DNA of 23,064 bases from an uncultured Veillonella sp. (GCF_900545205.1 NZ_UQYC01000025.1:1-23064), one strand, 5' to 3'. Positions 6,400-14,341 are shown, counted from the first letter of the stretch. Numbers and translations are program-made. The notes: generated by a model from the sequence alone, not told the origin.

Positions 6400-6783
6400 T
6401 TAACCAAGAACAACCATGTCGTCGCCAGTGGATACAGTTTGGTTAGCAGCTACGCGAACTTCTGCAACTACAGCATCATGAGGAGCTGCGATTTCGTTTT
6501 GCATTTTCATAGCTTCAAGGATCAACAAAGTTTCGCCTTTTTTAACTGCTTGACCAGCGGATACTGCTACAGATAAGATTTTACCAGGCATTGGAGCTTT
6601 TACAGTTTCAGCACCTGCTGGAACTGGAGCTGCTGCTGCAGCTGGAGCTGGAGCTGGTGCAGGAGCTGCTTTAGGAGCTGCTGCTGGAGCTGCTTTAGGA
6701 GCTGCTGCAGGAGCTGCACCTTTTACTTCATTAACTTCTACATCATATGCTGTGCCGTTTACTGTAATGTTGAATTTTTTCAT
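6400..6783 (-). CDS. mmdC: Methylmalonyl-CoA decarboxylase gamma subunit (biotin carrier)
   Basis: The 127-residue protein is the biotin carboxyl carrier of the Na+ pump. It has a short N-terminal domain (1-20), a flexible Ala/Pro-rich linker (about 23-57, AAPAAAPKAAP repeats) and a C-terminal biotinyl domain with EAMKM at 90-94, so K93 is the biotin site. The linker lets biotin swing between MmdA, where it is carboxylated, and MmdB, where it is decarboxylated. The start chosen is ATG 6781-6783 (MKKFN), nine bases after GGAGG. An ATG 15 bases further upstream overlaps that ribosome site and is unlikely. It lies 101 nt after mmdE and 70 nt before mmdB, both gaps containing hairpins. Confidence 0.97.
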   Translation of the reverse strand: MKKFNITVNGTAYDVEVNEVKGAAPAAAPKAAPAAAPKAAPAPAPAPAAAAAPVPAGAETVKAPMPGKILSVAVSAGQAVKKGETLLILEAMKMQNEIAAPHDAVVAEVRVAANQTVSTGDDMVVLG

Positions 6784-6800
6784 TTTAAATTCCTCCAAAA

Positions 6801-6817
6801 TGTGTAGTGTCTACACA
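6801..6817 (-). repeat. Hairpin just upstream of the mmdC ribosome site
   Basis: TGTGTAG and CTACACA form a perfect 7-bp stem with a 3-nt loop. On the minus strand it is followed by TTTTGGAGG, so the stem ends directly before the Shine-Dalgarno sequence. It could affect mmdC translation or readthrough. Confidence 0.5.
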
Positions 6818-6850
6818 ATACTTATAAAATTTTTTTACACATATAAATTG

Positions 6851-6869
6851 GATAATCTATTAGATTATC
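6851..6869. repeat. AT-rich palindrome after mmdE
   Basis: GATAATCTA and TAGATTATC are perfect 9-bp arms around a single base, 16 nt after the mmdE stop codon. No T-run follows on the minus strand. Confidence 0.5.
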
Positions 6870-6884
6870 TAACTGCCAATAATC

Positions 6885-7052
6885 TTATCGATTACCGCGC
6901 AAACGTCCTTCCATTTTCCAATTATAGCTTACGATTGGACGGATATGCGCGATTTGATCAGCGGAATAACCCATTGCCGCTAATGCACCAACGATTACTG
7001 CTACTACATCTTGAGATGGAGCTTTACCGTTAGTTGTTGTAGCATTGCTCAT
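6885..7052 (-). CDS. mmdE: Methylmalonyl-CoA decarboxylase epsilon subunit, 55 residues
   Basis: This 55-residue gene encodes the small soluble epsilon subunit that is characteristic of the Veillonella complex. The Veillonella epsilon subunit is about 6 kDa, and the gene position between mmdD and mmdC also matches. The protein (MSNATTTNGK...) is alike to the C-terminal domain of MmdD over about 42 residues: shared blocks include AMGYS, QIA, IRP and EGRL. In published work epsilon is reported to stabilise the complex. The start ATG is seven bases after AGGAGG. The gap to mmdD is 23 nt. The DNA is in the same reading direction and composition as the rest of the operon. Confidence 0.95.
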   Translation of the reverse strand: MSNATTTNGKAPSQDVVAVIVGALAAMGYSADQIAHIRPIVSYNWKMEGRLRGNR

Positions 7053-7075
7053 TACAAATGCCTCCTAAAATATTA

Positions 7076-7420
7076 TTAACCTCTACCGCTTAAACGACCT
7101 TCCAAGCGCCATTTAGCACTGGTTGCTGTAGGTCGAATAGATGCAATTTGTTCAGATGAATACCCCATCGCCACAATGGCACCTACGATAGCTGCTACTA
7201 CTTCACCTTCATTTTGAGCAGATGCATTTGGTGCAGCCACCGGTGTAGCTGCGGGAGCCGCAACAGGTGCACTTGGTGGTACGTCTTTTTTCTTCTTAGT
7301 AGGGTCAATCAAATGAACGATTGTCATCAAAATACCTAAAAGAATCAACACAACAAATACAACTGTCATATTAATGGCCATGATTAACCAAGGATTGGTA
7401 GTAACTGCTTGTCCTTCCAT
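7076..7420 (-). CDS. mmdD: Methylmalonyl-CoA decarboxylase delta subunit
   Basis: The 114-residue protein anchors the soluble carboxyltransferase to the membrane. It has one N-terminal transmembrane helix (about residues 12-35), a lysine-rich stop (DPTKKKK), a Pro/Ala linker (about 48-70) and a C-terminal domain (about 72-114) that binds the alpha subunit in related pumps (OadG-like). That C-terminal domain is clearly related to MmdE. I place the start at ATG 7418-7420 (MEGQAV), seven bases after AAGGGG; the ATG two codons upstream lies only one base from it. The gene follows mmdA by 73 nt, a gap that contains a 7-bp ATTCGAT/ATCGAAT stem. Confidence 0.96.
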   Translation of the reverse strand: MEGQAVTTNPWLIMAINMTVVFVVLILLGILMTIVHLIDPTKKKKDVPPSAPVAAPAATPVAAPNASAQNEGEVVAAIVGAIVAMGYSSEQIASIRPTATSAKWRLEGRLSGRG

Positions 7421-7466
7421 AATCATTCCCCTTTCTAAAAAAGTAGTAAAGAAAGGTATCTCCCAA

Positions 7467-7489
7467 ATTCGATGATCTTGTTATCGAAT
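7467..7489. repeat. Inverted repeat in the mmdA-mmdD gap
   Basis: ATTCGAT (7467-7473) and ATCGAAT (7483-7489) are perfect 7-bp arms with a 9-nt loop, starting five bases after the mmdA stop. There is no T-run. Confidence 0.45.
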
Positions 7490-7493
7490 CGAA

Positions 7494-9023
7494 TTATAAT
7501 GGAATATTACCATGTTTCTTTGGAGCACGGTTTTCGCGTTTGCTTGCAAGCATAGCCAAAGCGTTGATAACTGCTGGACGAGTTTGTTTTGGTTCGATTA
7601 CAACATCTACGAAGCCACGTTCTGCAGCTTTGTATGGAGTTGCGAACTCTTCTACGTATTTAGCTGTTTTAGCGTCTTTGTCTTCATCTTTCTTGAAGAT
7701 AATGTTAGCTGCACCAGCAGGACCCATTACAGCGATTTCGGATGTAGGCCAAGCGTATACTTGGTCAGCGCCCAAATCTTGGGAACACATAGCGAGGTAA
7801 GAACCGCCGTATGCTTTACGAGTGATAACAGTAATTTTTGGTACTGTAGCTTCAGAGTAAGCATACAACATTTTAGCACCATGACGAATGATACCGCCCC
7901 ATTCTTGATTTGTGCCAGGCAAGAAACCAGGAACGTCAACGAAGTTAACGATTGGAATATTGAAAGCATCACAGAAACGGATGAAACGGGAAGATTTGTC
8001 GGATGCATTGATGTCCAAGCAACCAGCCATTACTTTTGGTTGGTTAGCAATGATACCAACGGATTGACCGTCAAAACGTGCGAAACAAGTGATAATGTTT
8101 GTAGCATAGAATGGTTGTACTTCATAGTATTCGCCATTATCTACAGTAGCTGCGATAACATCTTTCATGTCGTATGGCATGTTACTGTTATCAGGCAACA
8201 AGCTGTTCAAGCCTTCGTCTTCGCGAGTTGGATCATCGCCAGTGTCTACTAATGGAGCATCTTCCATGTTATTGGATGGCAAGAAGCCTAATAAGTAGCG
8301 AATTTGAGCGATGCAATCATCTTCGTCTTCAGCTGCAAAGTGAGCAACACCAGACACGGAGTTGTGAGCCATTGCACCACCAAGGTCTTCAGCTGTTACT
8401 TCTTCACCAGTTACAGATTTGATAACTGCAGGACCAGTGATGAACATTTGAGATGTGTGTTTAACCATGTAGATGAAGTCAGTCAATGCTGGAGAATATA
8501 CAGCACCGCCTGCGCATGGACCCATGATTACGGAAATTTGTGGAATAACGCCAGATGCATTTGTATTTTCAAAGAAAATTTTACCGTAACCAGCAAGAGC
8601 ATCTACAGCTTCTTGAATACGAGCACCGCCGGAATCATTGATACCAATGATAGGAGCACCCATTTTCATTGCTAAACGTTGTACTTTAACGATTTTAGCA
8701 GCATGCATTTCACCAAGGGAACCACCTTCTACAGTGAAATCTTGTGCGAATGCATATACTAAACGACCGTCAATAGTACCATAACCAGTTACTACACCTT
8801 CGCCTGGTAATTCTTTCTTGTCTTGACCGAAGTTAACACAACGATGTTTAACAAATTGATCAAGTTCAACGAAAGAGTTATCATCGAACAATTTAGCCAA
8901 ACGTTCACGAGCAGTCATTTTGCCTTGAGCATGTTGTTTCTCAACGCGTTTTTCACCGCCACCAGCTTTAACTTTAGCTAGTTTTTCGTGCAATAACTCG
9001 ATTTTTTCTTGCACTGTTGCCAT
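7494..9023 (-). CDS. mmdA: Methylmalonyl-CoA decarboxylase alpha subunit (carboxyltransferase)
   Basis: The 509-residue soluble protein is a biotin-dependent carboxyltransferase of the propionyl-CoA carboxylase beta type. It moves the carboxyl group of (S)-methylmalonyl-CoA to the biotin of MmdC, releasing propionyl-CoA. Two crotonase-fold halves are visible. The N half carries NDSGGARIQE (about 124-133) and GPCAGGAVYSPAL; the C half carries VDVPGFLPGTNQEWGGIIRHGAK and KAYGGSYLAMCSQDLGAD-type blocks (about 360-420), which line the CoA and biotin sites. Start ATG follows GGAGGTGCTATA. It has its own promoter and is the first gene of mmdADECB. Without the operon it could be called a PCC beta subunit; the mmdDECB genes settle the role. 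Confidence 0.97.
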   Translation of the reverse strand: MATVQEKIELLHEKLAKVKAGGGEKRVEKQHAQGKMTARERLAKLFDDNSFVELDQFVKHRCVNFGQDKKELPGEGVVTGYGTIDGRLVYAFAQDFTVEGGSLGEMHAAKIVKVQRLAMKMGAPIIGINDSGGARIQEAVDALAGYGKIFFENTNASGVIPQISVIMGPCAGGAVYSPALTDFIYMVKHTSQMFITGPAVIKSVTGEEVTAEDLGGAMAHNSVSGVAHFAAEDEDDCIAQIRYLLGFLPSNNMEDAPLVDTGDDPTREDEGLNSLLPDNSNMPYDMKDVIAATVDNGEYYEVQPFYATNIITCFARFDGQSVGIIANQPKVMAGCLDINASDKSSRFIRFCDAFNIPIVNFVDVPGFLPGTNQEWGGIIRHGAKMLYAYSEATVPKITVITRKAYGGSYLAMCSQDLGADQVYAWPTSEIAVMGPAGAANIIFKKDEDKDAKTAKYVEEFATPYKAAERGFVDVVIEPKQTRPAVINALAMLASKRENRAPKKHGNIPL

Positions 9024-9057
9024 TATAGCACCTCCAAATAAAACTTGTTACAGTATC

Positions 9058-9086
9058 ATTTTATTTCATTAATAATTAAAGTTCAA
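9058..9086 (-). promoter_or_regulatory. Promoter for the mmdADECB operon
   Basis: The minus strand shows -35 TTGAAC (9081-9086), a 17-bp spacer and -10 TAAAAT (9058-9063), 35 nt before the mmdA ATG. It would let mmdADECB be expressed apart from the mutase genes upstream. Confidence 0.65.
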
Positions 9087-9092
9087 GCATGC

Positions 9093-9134
9093 ATACATAT
9101 TTAATATATAACTCATGATTATATGAATATGTAT
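9093..9134. repeat. Inverted repeat upstream of the mmdA promoter
   Basis: ATACATATT (9093-9101) and AATATGTAT (9126-9134) are perfect 9-bp arms 24 nt apart, immediately upstream of the -35 box. A weak terminator for mce or a binding site is possible; AT-rich chance repeats are also possible. Confidence 0.3.
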
Positions 9135-9174
9135 ATCTATTACTCATACATAATGATGTGAATTGGATACTGTA

Positions 9175-9597
9175 TTATTTCATACGTTGACATAATTCAA
9201 GCAATACGCCGCCTGTTGCTTTTGGATGTAAGAAAGCAATGGAGGAACCGCCTGCACCGTAACGAGGTTTTTCGTCAATCATACGAACGCCTTTAGCCAT
9301 CAAATCAGCAATAGCATTTTCAATATTATCAACGCGCAATGCAACGTGTTGGATACCATCACGACCGCCATTTTTTTCGATGAATTTACCAATAGGGCCA
9401 TCTGGAGTTGTAGTTTCTAAGAATTCAAGTTCAGCATCGCCACATGGGAAGAAGGATACTTTTACTTTTTGTTCTTCAACCACTTCATCTTCAGGAAGAT
9501 GTTCAATCCCCAATGCATTTTTATAGAATTCTTTAGTTGCTGCTAAATCATTAACACCAATACCGATGTGATCCACTTGTAATACTTTAAAAGCCAT
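9175..9597 (-). CDS. mce: Methylmalonyl-CoA epimerase
   Basis: The 140-residue protein of the vicinal oxygen chelate (glyoxalase) fold interconverts (R)- and (S)-methylmalonyl-CoA. Two beta-alpha-beta-beta-beta modules are visible. Metal ligands of the family map to H10 (DHIGIGV), H84 (GIQHVAL) and E134 (LLELC), with a fourth expected in the ELEFLE stretch near residue 58. The length is usual. It links the mutase, which makes the R form, to the decarboxylase, which uses the S form. AAAAGGAGATAATCGAA precedes the ATG. It is the last gene of the mutase unit, 51 nt after meaB and 151 nt before mmdA. Confidence 0.97.
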   Translation of the reverse strand: MAFKVLQVDHIGIGVNDLAATKEFYKNALGIEHLPEDEVVEEQKVKVSFFPCGDAELEFLETTTPDGPIGKFIEKNGGRDGIQHVALRVDNIENAIADLMAKGVRMIDEKPRYGAGGSSIAFLHPKATGGVLLELCQRMK

Positions 9598-9648
9598 TTC
9601 GATTATCTCCTTTTCAAGGCTAAATCTCTAATGCTATGTAGTCGCCGT

Positions 9649-10587
9649 CTACTTTAGCACGCTTGTCATTACGCCGTTAACAACTGTGTATGGATCGCTT
9701 TCGCGTTCATTAACAGCTGCCACTTGGCTATTAAATTCGTCGCTTGTAACGATTTTATCAGCTACATAACGACCAATTTGTTCATTAATCATTGCGATGA
9801 TTTCATCACGAGTACGTTCTGCCCGACGAGATTCCAATTCACCAGAATCTTCAAGATACTCAAAATGTTCATCTAAAGCGTCGATAAGTTCATCTACGCC
9901 TTGGTCTTTACTAGCAATTGTGCGCTTAATTGGTGGGCGCCATTTTACTTCACGAGAGTCTAGGTCAAGCATCATTTCAATTTCTACATTCAAACGATCA
10001 CAACCATCTCGGTCAGCTTTATTGATAGCAAATACATCGCCAATTTCAAGAATACCCGCCTTGATAGCTTGGATATCATCACCGAGACCAGGAACAAGTA
10101 CAACCAATGTAGTATCAGCATTTTTAACGATATCTACTTCGGATTGACCTACACCTACTGTTTCAATGATTACTAAATCCATGCCAAAGGCATCCATGAG
10201 TTTTACAACGTCTGCAGTCTTTTTGGATAAACCACCAAGACTACCACGCGTGCCCATGCTTCGAATAAATACATTTTCATTTAATGTCAAATCATTCATT
10301 CGAATACGGTCCCCCAAGATAGCACCACCAGAGAATGGGCTTGTTGGGTCGATGGCAACGATGCCGATTTTTTTACCTTGATCTAGATAATGTTTAACAA
10401 CTTTATCAGTCAAAGTACTTTTACCAGCACCAGGGGCCCCAGTAATACCGAGAATACGTGCATTCCCTGTTTTAGGGTAAATAGCCTTCATAATATCAAT
10501 GGCATTTTCATACTCGTTTTCTACAGCCGTTATGGACCGTGCTAAGGCTAGTCGGGAACCTTCAAAAAGTTCTTTAACTAAATCCAC
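9649..10587 (-). CDS. meaB: MeaB, methylmalonyl-CoA mutase chaperone GTPase
   Basis: The protein is a G3E-family P-loop GTPase of the MeaB/ArgK type. From the start used here (GTG 10585-10587, 312 residues), Walker A GAPGAGKST is at about 50-58, the switch/Walker B segment ETVGVGQSE at about 142-150 and the base-specificity motif NKAD at about 189-192. MeaB gates cobalamin loading of methylmalonyl-CoA mutase and protects it from inactivation. The start is uncertain. AGGTGG lies eight bases before the chosen GTG, but two GTG codons at 10594-10599 are in frame and would add four residues. It lies directly after the small mutase subunit gene and before mce. Confidence 0.95.
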   Translation of the reverse strand: MDLVKELFEGSRLALARSITAVENEYENAIDIMKAIYPKTGNARILGITGAPGAGKSTLTDKVVKHYLDQGKKIGIVAIDPTSPFSGGAILGDRIRMNDLTLNENVFIRSMGTRGSLGGLSKKTADVVKLMDAFGMDLVIIETVGVGQSEVDIVKNADTTLVVLVPGLGDDIQAIKAGILEIGDVFAINKADRDGCDRLNVEIEMMLDLDSREVKWRPPIKRTIASKDQGVDELIDALDEHFEYLEDSGELESRRAERTRDEIIAMINEQIGRYVADKIVTSDEFNSQVAAVNERESDPYTVVNGVMTSVLK

Positions 10588-10619
10588 TCGCCTCACCACC
10601 TATCTTAAAATATGGGAAT

Positions 10620-10654
10620 AGAGGGGAGCCAACTATTCAGTTGTGCTCCTCTCT
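10620..10654. repeat. Hairpin in the gap between the small mutase subunit gene and meaB
   Basis: Ten-base outer arms (10620-10629 and 10645-10654, one mismatch) and inner arms CAACT/AGTTG form a long hairpin. It starts 11 nt after the upstream stop codon. No T-run follows on the minus strand, so it may stabilise or process the transcript, not end it. Confidence 0.55.
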
Positions 10655-10665
10655 TACCCAATTAA

Positions 10666-11061
10666 TTATTTAACGTTTTCGTTGATGAATTTAACGATAT
10701 CGCCAGTTGGTGTGCCAGGTGTGAATACTGCTGCTACGCCAGCTTTTTTCAAACCAGGGATATCAGCGTCAGGAATAACGCCACCACCGATTACAAGTAC
10801 ATCGCCCATGCCTTTTTCTTTCAAAAGTTCAACAATTTTAGGGAACAATGTGTTATGAGCACCAGAAAGAAGGGATAATGCAACTACATTAACGTCTTCA
10901 GAAAGAGCTGCTTCAACGATTTGTTCTGGAGTTTGACGAAGACCTGTGTAGATTACTTCGAAACCAGCATCGCGAAGTGCGCGTGCTACTACTTTTGCAC
11001 CACGGTCATGACCATCAAGACCTGGTTTTGCTACGATTACTCTAATACGTTTTTCTGCCAT
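10666..11061 (-). CDS. mcmB: Methylmalonyl-CoA mutase small subunit (B12-binding)
   Basis: The 131-residue protein is a stand-alone cobalamin-binding domain. The base-off/His-on motif DxHxxG is at 16-21 (DGHDRG), so H18 is the lower cobalt ligand. A SLLSG segment and a glycine-rich VIGGGVIPD loop complete the nucleotide-tail site. In single-chain mutases this domain is the C-terminal part; here it is a separate gene, as in archaea and some anaerobes. It must pair with the 548-residue catalytic chain encoded 28 nt upstream. GGAGGTAATTAATC precedes the ATG. The C-terminal FTPGTPTGDIVKFI matches the end of mutase B12 domains, not of glutamate mutase. Confidence 0.95.
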   Translation of the reverse strand: MAEKRIRVIVAKPGLDGHDRGAKVVARALRDAGFEVIYTGLRQTPEQIVEAALSEDVNVVALSLLSGAHNTLFPKIVELLKEKGMGDVLVIGGGVIPDADIPGLKKAGVAAVFTPGTPTGDIVKFINENVK

Positions 11062-11089
11062 GATTAATTACCTCCGAAATTAGCCGATA

Positions 11090-12736
11090 TTATAATGTGG
11101 AATGAGCTTCGTATTCACCGAATACTTCGCGCAATACATTACAAATTTCACCCAAAGTAGCATATGTTTTAACTGCATCAAGAATTAATGGCATCAAGTT
11201 AACGTTTTCATCAGCTGCACCAGCTTTAAGAGCTGCTAATGCTTTATCAACTGCTGCTTGATCGCGGTTAGCGCGAACTGCTTGAGTTTTCTTGGATTGG
11301 TTAACACCAACGGAAGCGTCTACGCGAAGTAAGTCTTTTGGAGCTTCTTCTTCAACTTGGAATTTGTTTACGCCAACGATTGTGCGCAAGCCAGATTCAA
11401 CTTCCATTTGCCATTTGTAAGCGGATTCTTGAATTTCTTTTTGGATGTAGCCTTTTTCGATTGCTACTACAGCGCCGCCCATTTCATCAATTTTCTTAAT
11501 GTATGCCATAGCTTCGTCATAGATAGCGTTAGTCATAGCTTCTACATAGTAGGAACCACCCAATGGGTCTACTACGTCAGCCAAACCAGATTCGTAAGCC
11601 ACGATTTGTTGTGTACGAAGAGCTACTTGTACAGATGCTTCTGTAGGAAGAGCCAAAGCTTCGTCACGGGAGTTTGTATGTAAGGATTGAGTACCGCCCA
11701 TTACAGCAGCTGCAGTTTGAAGAGCAACACGAACGATGTTGTTATCAACTTGTTGTGCAGTCAACATGGAACCAGCTGTTTGAGTATGTACACGAAGCAT
11801 CATGGATTTTGGTTTTTTAGCACCAAAACGTTCTTTCATGATAGTTGCCCATAAACGACGGGATGCGCGGAATTTAGCAACTTCTTCAAGTACGTTGTTA
11901 TGAGCATTCCAGAAGAAGGAAAGACGACCAGCAAATGTATCAACATCAAGACCAGCTTTCAAAGCTGCTTCTACGTATGCGATACCATCAGCAATTGTGA
12001 ATGCGATTTCTTGTGCTGCTGTGGAACCTGCTTCACGGATATGGTAACCGGAGATGGAGATTGTGTTCCATTTTGGAACGTTTTGAGAACAATATTCGAA
12101 GATATTAGTGATCAAACGCATGGATGGTTTTGGTGGGAAAATGTAAGTACCACGAGCTGCGTATTCTTTCAAAATATCATTTTGAATTGTACCTTTCAAT
12201 TCTGTGGAAGGTACGCCTTGTTTTTCAGCTACTGCGATGTACATTGCCAACAAAACGGATGCTGGAGCGTTGATTGTCATGGATGTGGATACTTTACCAA
12301 GATCGATGCCGTCGAACAAGATTTCCATATCTGCCAAGGAGTCAATCGCTACACCTACTTTACCAACTTCGCCTTCTGCAACTGCATCGTCGGAGTCGTA
12401 ACCGATTTGTGTAGGTAAGTCGAATGCACAGGAAAGACCAGTTGCACCAGACTCGATTAAGTAGCGGTAACGTTTGTTAGATTCTTCTGCTGTAGCGAAG
12501 CCTGCATACATACGCATTGTCCAGAAACGACCACGGTACATAGTAGGTTGTACGCCACGAGTGTAAGGGAATTCGCCAGGCATACCCAAATCACGTTCAT
12601 AGTCAAAACCTTCGATATCAACTGGTGTATATACACGGTTGTATTTTAAATTTTGACGTTCTGGAGTTTTTGCACTTTTTTCGTCACAAAGTTTGTTGTA
12701 CTCAGCAATTTGGGCTTTTAAGTTTTCGTAAGCCAT
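11090..12736 (-). CDS. mcmA: Methylmalonyl-CoA mutase large (catalytic) subunit
   Basis: The 548-residue protein is the TIM-barrel catalytic chain of adenosylcobalamin-dependent methylmalonyl-CoA mutase. It converts succinyl-CoA to (R)-methylmalonyl-CoA. The substrate motif YAGFATAEESN is at about 77-87, with Y77 matching the active-site tyrosine of the Propionibacterium enzyme. H232 in SGYHIREAG matches its catalytic histidine. Other family blocks are GLSCAFDLPTQ, RVHTQTAGSMLT and TQSLHTNSRDEA. It lacks the C-terminal B12 domain, which the next gene provides. Motif YAGF...GTYIF fits methylmalonyl-CoA more than isobutyryl-CoA mutase, and the pathway context agrees. GGAGG lies about 11 bases before the ATG. 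Confidence 0.96.
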   Translation of the reverse strand: MAYENLKAQIAEYNKLCDEKSAKTPERQNLKYNRVYTPVDIEGFDYERDLGMPGEFPYTRGVQPTMYRGRFWTMRMYAGFATAEESNKRYRYLIESGATGLSCAFDLPTQIGYDSDDAVAEGEVGKVGVAIDSLADMEILFDGIDLGKVSTSMTINAPASVLLAMYIAVAEKQGVPSTELKGTIQNDILKEYAARGTYIFPPKPSMRLITNIFEYCSQNVPKWNTISISGYHIREAGSTAAQEIAFTIADGIAYVEAALKAGLDVDTFAGRLSFFWNAHNNVLEEVAKFRASRRLWATIMKERFGAKKPKSMMLRVHTQTAGSMLTAQQVDNNIVRVALQTAAAVMGGTQSLHTNSRDEALALPTEASVQVALRTQQIVAYESGLADVVDPLGGSYYVEAMTNAIYDEAMAYIKKIDEMGGAVVAIEKGYIQKEIQESAYKWQMEVESGLRTIVGVNKFQVEEEAPKDLLRVDASVGVNQSKKTQAVRANRDQAAVDKALAALKAGAADENVNLMPLILDAVKTYATLGEICNVLREVFGEYEAHSTL

Positions 12737-12764
12737 GTTTTCATCATCCTCCTAAAAAAACAGG

Positions 12765-14270
12765 TTATTTTTTCATGCTTCCAGTTTCTGTGAAGCGTTT
12801 ATGCCAAGAAAGAGCTTCATCAAGCAACATAGGTGTATGGGCATTCTTTGTTGCAGCTAATGCTTTTTCTAGGTATTCAGTTAACATAGGTTTGTAGTCT
12901 GGGTGAGCACATTTTTCAATGATTAAACGAGCTCTTTCCACTGGGCTCAAACCACGGCAGTCAGCAACACCTTGTTCTGTACAGAAAATCATAGTGTCAT
13001 GTTCTGGGTGATCCACATGAGATACATATGGAACGATAGAACTGATGTCGCCATTTTTAGCAACGGAGTTAGTGCAGAAAATAGTGAGATATGCACTACG
13101 TGCAAAGTCACCAGAACCACCAACACCATTCATCATTTTGCTACCCATAATATGAGTAGAGTTTACATTGCCAAAAATATCAAATTCGATAGCGGTATTC
13201 ATGGCAATGACACCAATACGGCGAGCAATACCAGGGTTGTTGGAAATTTCTTGCGGACGAAGAATAATTTTTTTGCGGTATTCATCGATGTTCGCATAGA
13301 AACGTTTTAACCCATCTGGAGAAGGACTTAATGCAGTACCGGAACATACAGTTACTTTACCTGCATCGATCAAGTCAAACATACCATCTTGGATTACTTC
13401 AGTATAGATGGACAAATCTGTGAATGGGCCTTTTGCAAGACCACTGATTACAGCATTTGCTACGGAACCTACACCAGATTGTAATGGAAGCAAGTTTTTA
13501 GGTAAACGACCTTCTGCAATTTCTTGTTCGAAGAATTCGATAAGGTGTTGACTCATTGCTTTTGCATCATCATCGATAGGTGCCAAAGGTCTTGTTGTAT
13601 CAGGAACATCACAAGGTACTACTGCAACAATTTTACTTGGGTCACAAGGAATTGCTTCAGTACCAATACGATCACCAGGTGTTTCCAATGGAATTGGTTT
13701 ACGATGTGGTGGATCGAGTGGTTCATAGATATCATGCATACCTACCAAGGAAAGTGGTTGGGATACGTTTACTTCTACGATAACCTTTTTAGCTTGGCTC
13801 ACAAATGTTGGAGAGTTACCAACAGATGTTGTAGGTACTAAAGAGCCGTCTTCATTGATTTGACAAACTTCTACGATAGCTACGTCTAAATCACCAAAGA
13901 AACCATAGCGAACATTTTGTGCCATTGTGCTTAAATGCATATCAATGTATTTAACATCACCGCTATTTAAGGCTTTACGTGTATCCTTATTTGTTTGATA
14001 AGGGAAACGACGATTGATGCCGTTAGCACGAGTTAACGCACCGTCAGCTTCATCACCTACGGAAGCACCTGTCCACAAATCAATTTTGAATGGTTCTTTT
14101 TCCATTCTTTCTGCCAATGCCAATGGTACTGCTTTTGCATAACCAGAAGGAGTAAAGCCGGAAATACCAACTTTATCGTTAGGGTTAATCAAAAGAGCTG
14201 CATCATAAGCAGTGACAATTTTACCTTGGAGGGCCGCACATTTAACGCGGTCTTTGATGTCTATCACCAT
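12765..14270 (-). CDS. Succinate/propionate-type CoA transferase (acetyl-CoA hydrolase/transferase family)
   Basis: The 501-residue class I CoA transferase resembles ScpC and AarC-type succinate CoA transferases. The catalytic glutamate that forms the glutamyl-CoA intermediate is E291 in IYTEVIQDG; the oxyanion/CoA loop GVGGSGDFARS is at about 382-392. In this locus it should move CoA from propionyl-CoA to succinate, closing the decarboxylation cycle; acetyl-CoA use is also possible. The start used is ATG 14268-14270, six bases after AAAGGAG. Upstream in-frame ATG codons overlap or precede that ribosome site. It is the first gene of the mutase unit, behind a strong promoter, and 28 nt before mcmA. 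Confidence 0.92.
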   Translation of the reverse strand: MVIDIKDRVKCAALQGKIVTAYDAALLINPNDKVGISGFTPSGYAKAVPLALAERMEKEPFKIDLWTGASVGDEADGALTRANGINRRFPYQTNKDTRKALNSGDVKYIDMHLSTMAQNVRYGFFGDLDVAIVEVCQINEDGSLVPTTSVGNSPTFVSQAKKVIVEVNVSQPLSLVGMHDIYEPLDPPHRKPIPLETPGDRIGTEAIPCDPSKIVAVVPCDVPDTTRPLAPIDDDAKAMSQHLIEFFEQEIAEGRLPKNLLPLQSGVGSVANAVISGLAKGPFTDLSIYTEVIQDGMFDLIDAGKVTVCSGTALSPSPDGLKRFYANIDEYRKKIILRPQEISNNPGIARRIGVIAMNTAIEFDIFGNVNSTHIMGSKMMNGVGGSGDFARSAYLTIFCTNSVAKNGDISSIVPYVSHVDHPEHDTMIFCTEQGVADCRGLSPVERARLIIEKCAHPDYKPMLTEYLEKALAATKNAHTPMLLDEALSWHKRFTETGSMKK

Positions 14271-14300
14271 TACCATCTCCTTTAAGAGTAACATTGTATA

Positions 14301-14326
14301 AACGACAGTTTGATCTCTTGGTCGTT
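14301..14326 (-). promoter_or_regulatory. Hairpin in the CoA transferase leader
   Basis: AACGAC and GTCGTT pair as a 6-bp stem with a 14-nt loop inside the predicted 5' leader. A GTCGGTT element slightly upstream in the transcript (about 14330-14338) could pair with the same AACGAC, giving two mutually exclusive folds. No known riboswitch was recognised. Confidence 0.3.
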
Positions 14327-14341
14327 CCTTAAACCGACTTC

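Noticed and set aside
6618..6718. Short tandem-like GGAGCTGC repeats
   Set aside because: They encode the Ala/Pro linker of MmdC and need no separate explanation.
6784..6798. Upstream ATG for mmdC adding five residues (MEEFK)
   Set aside because: Those codons are the Shine-Dalgarno sequence (GGAGG) of the ATG at 6781-6783.
7512..8252. Plus-strand open frame of 246 codons inside mmdA
   Set aside because: Antisense shadow of a conserved carboxyltransferase; no ribosome site and no recognisable domain.
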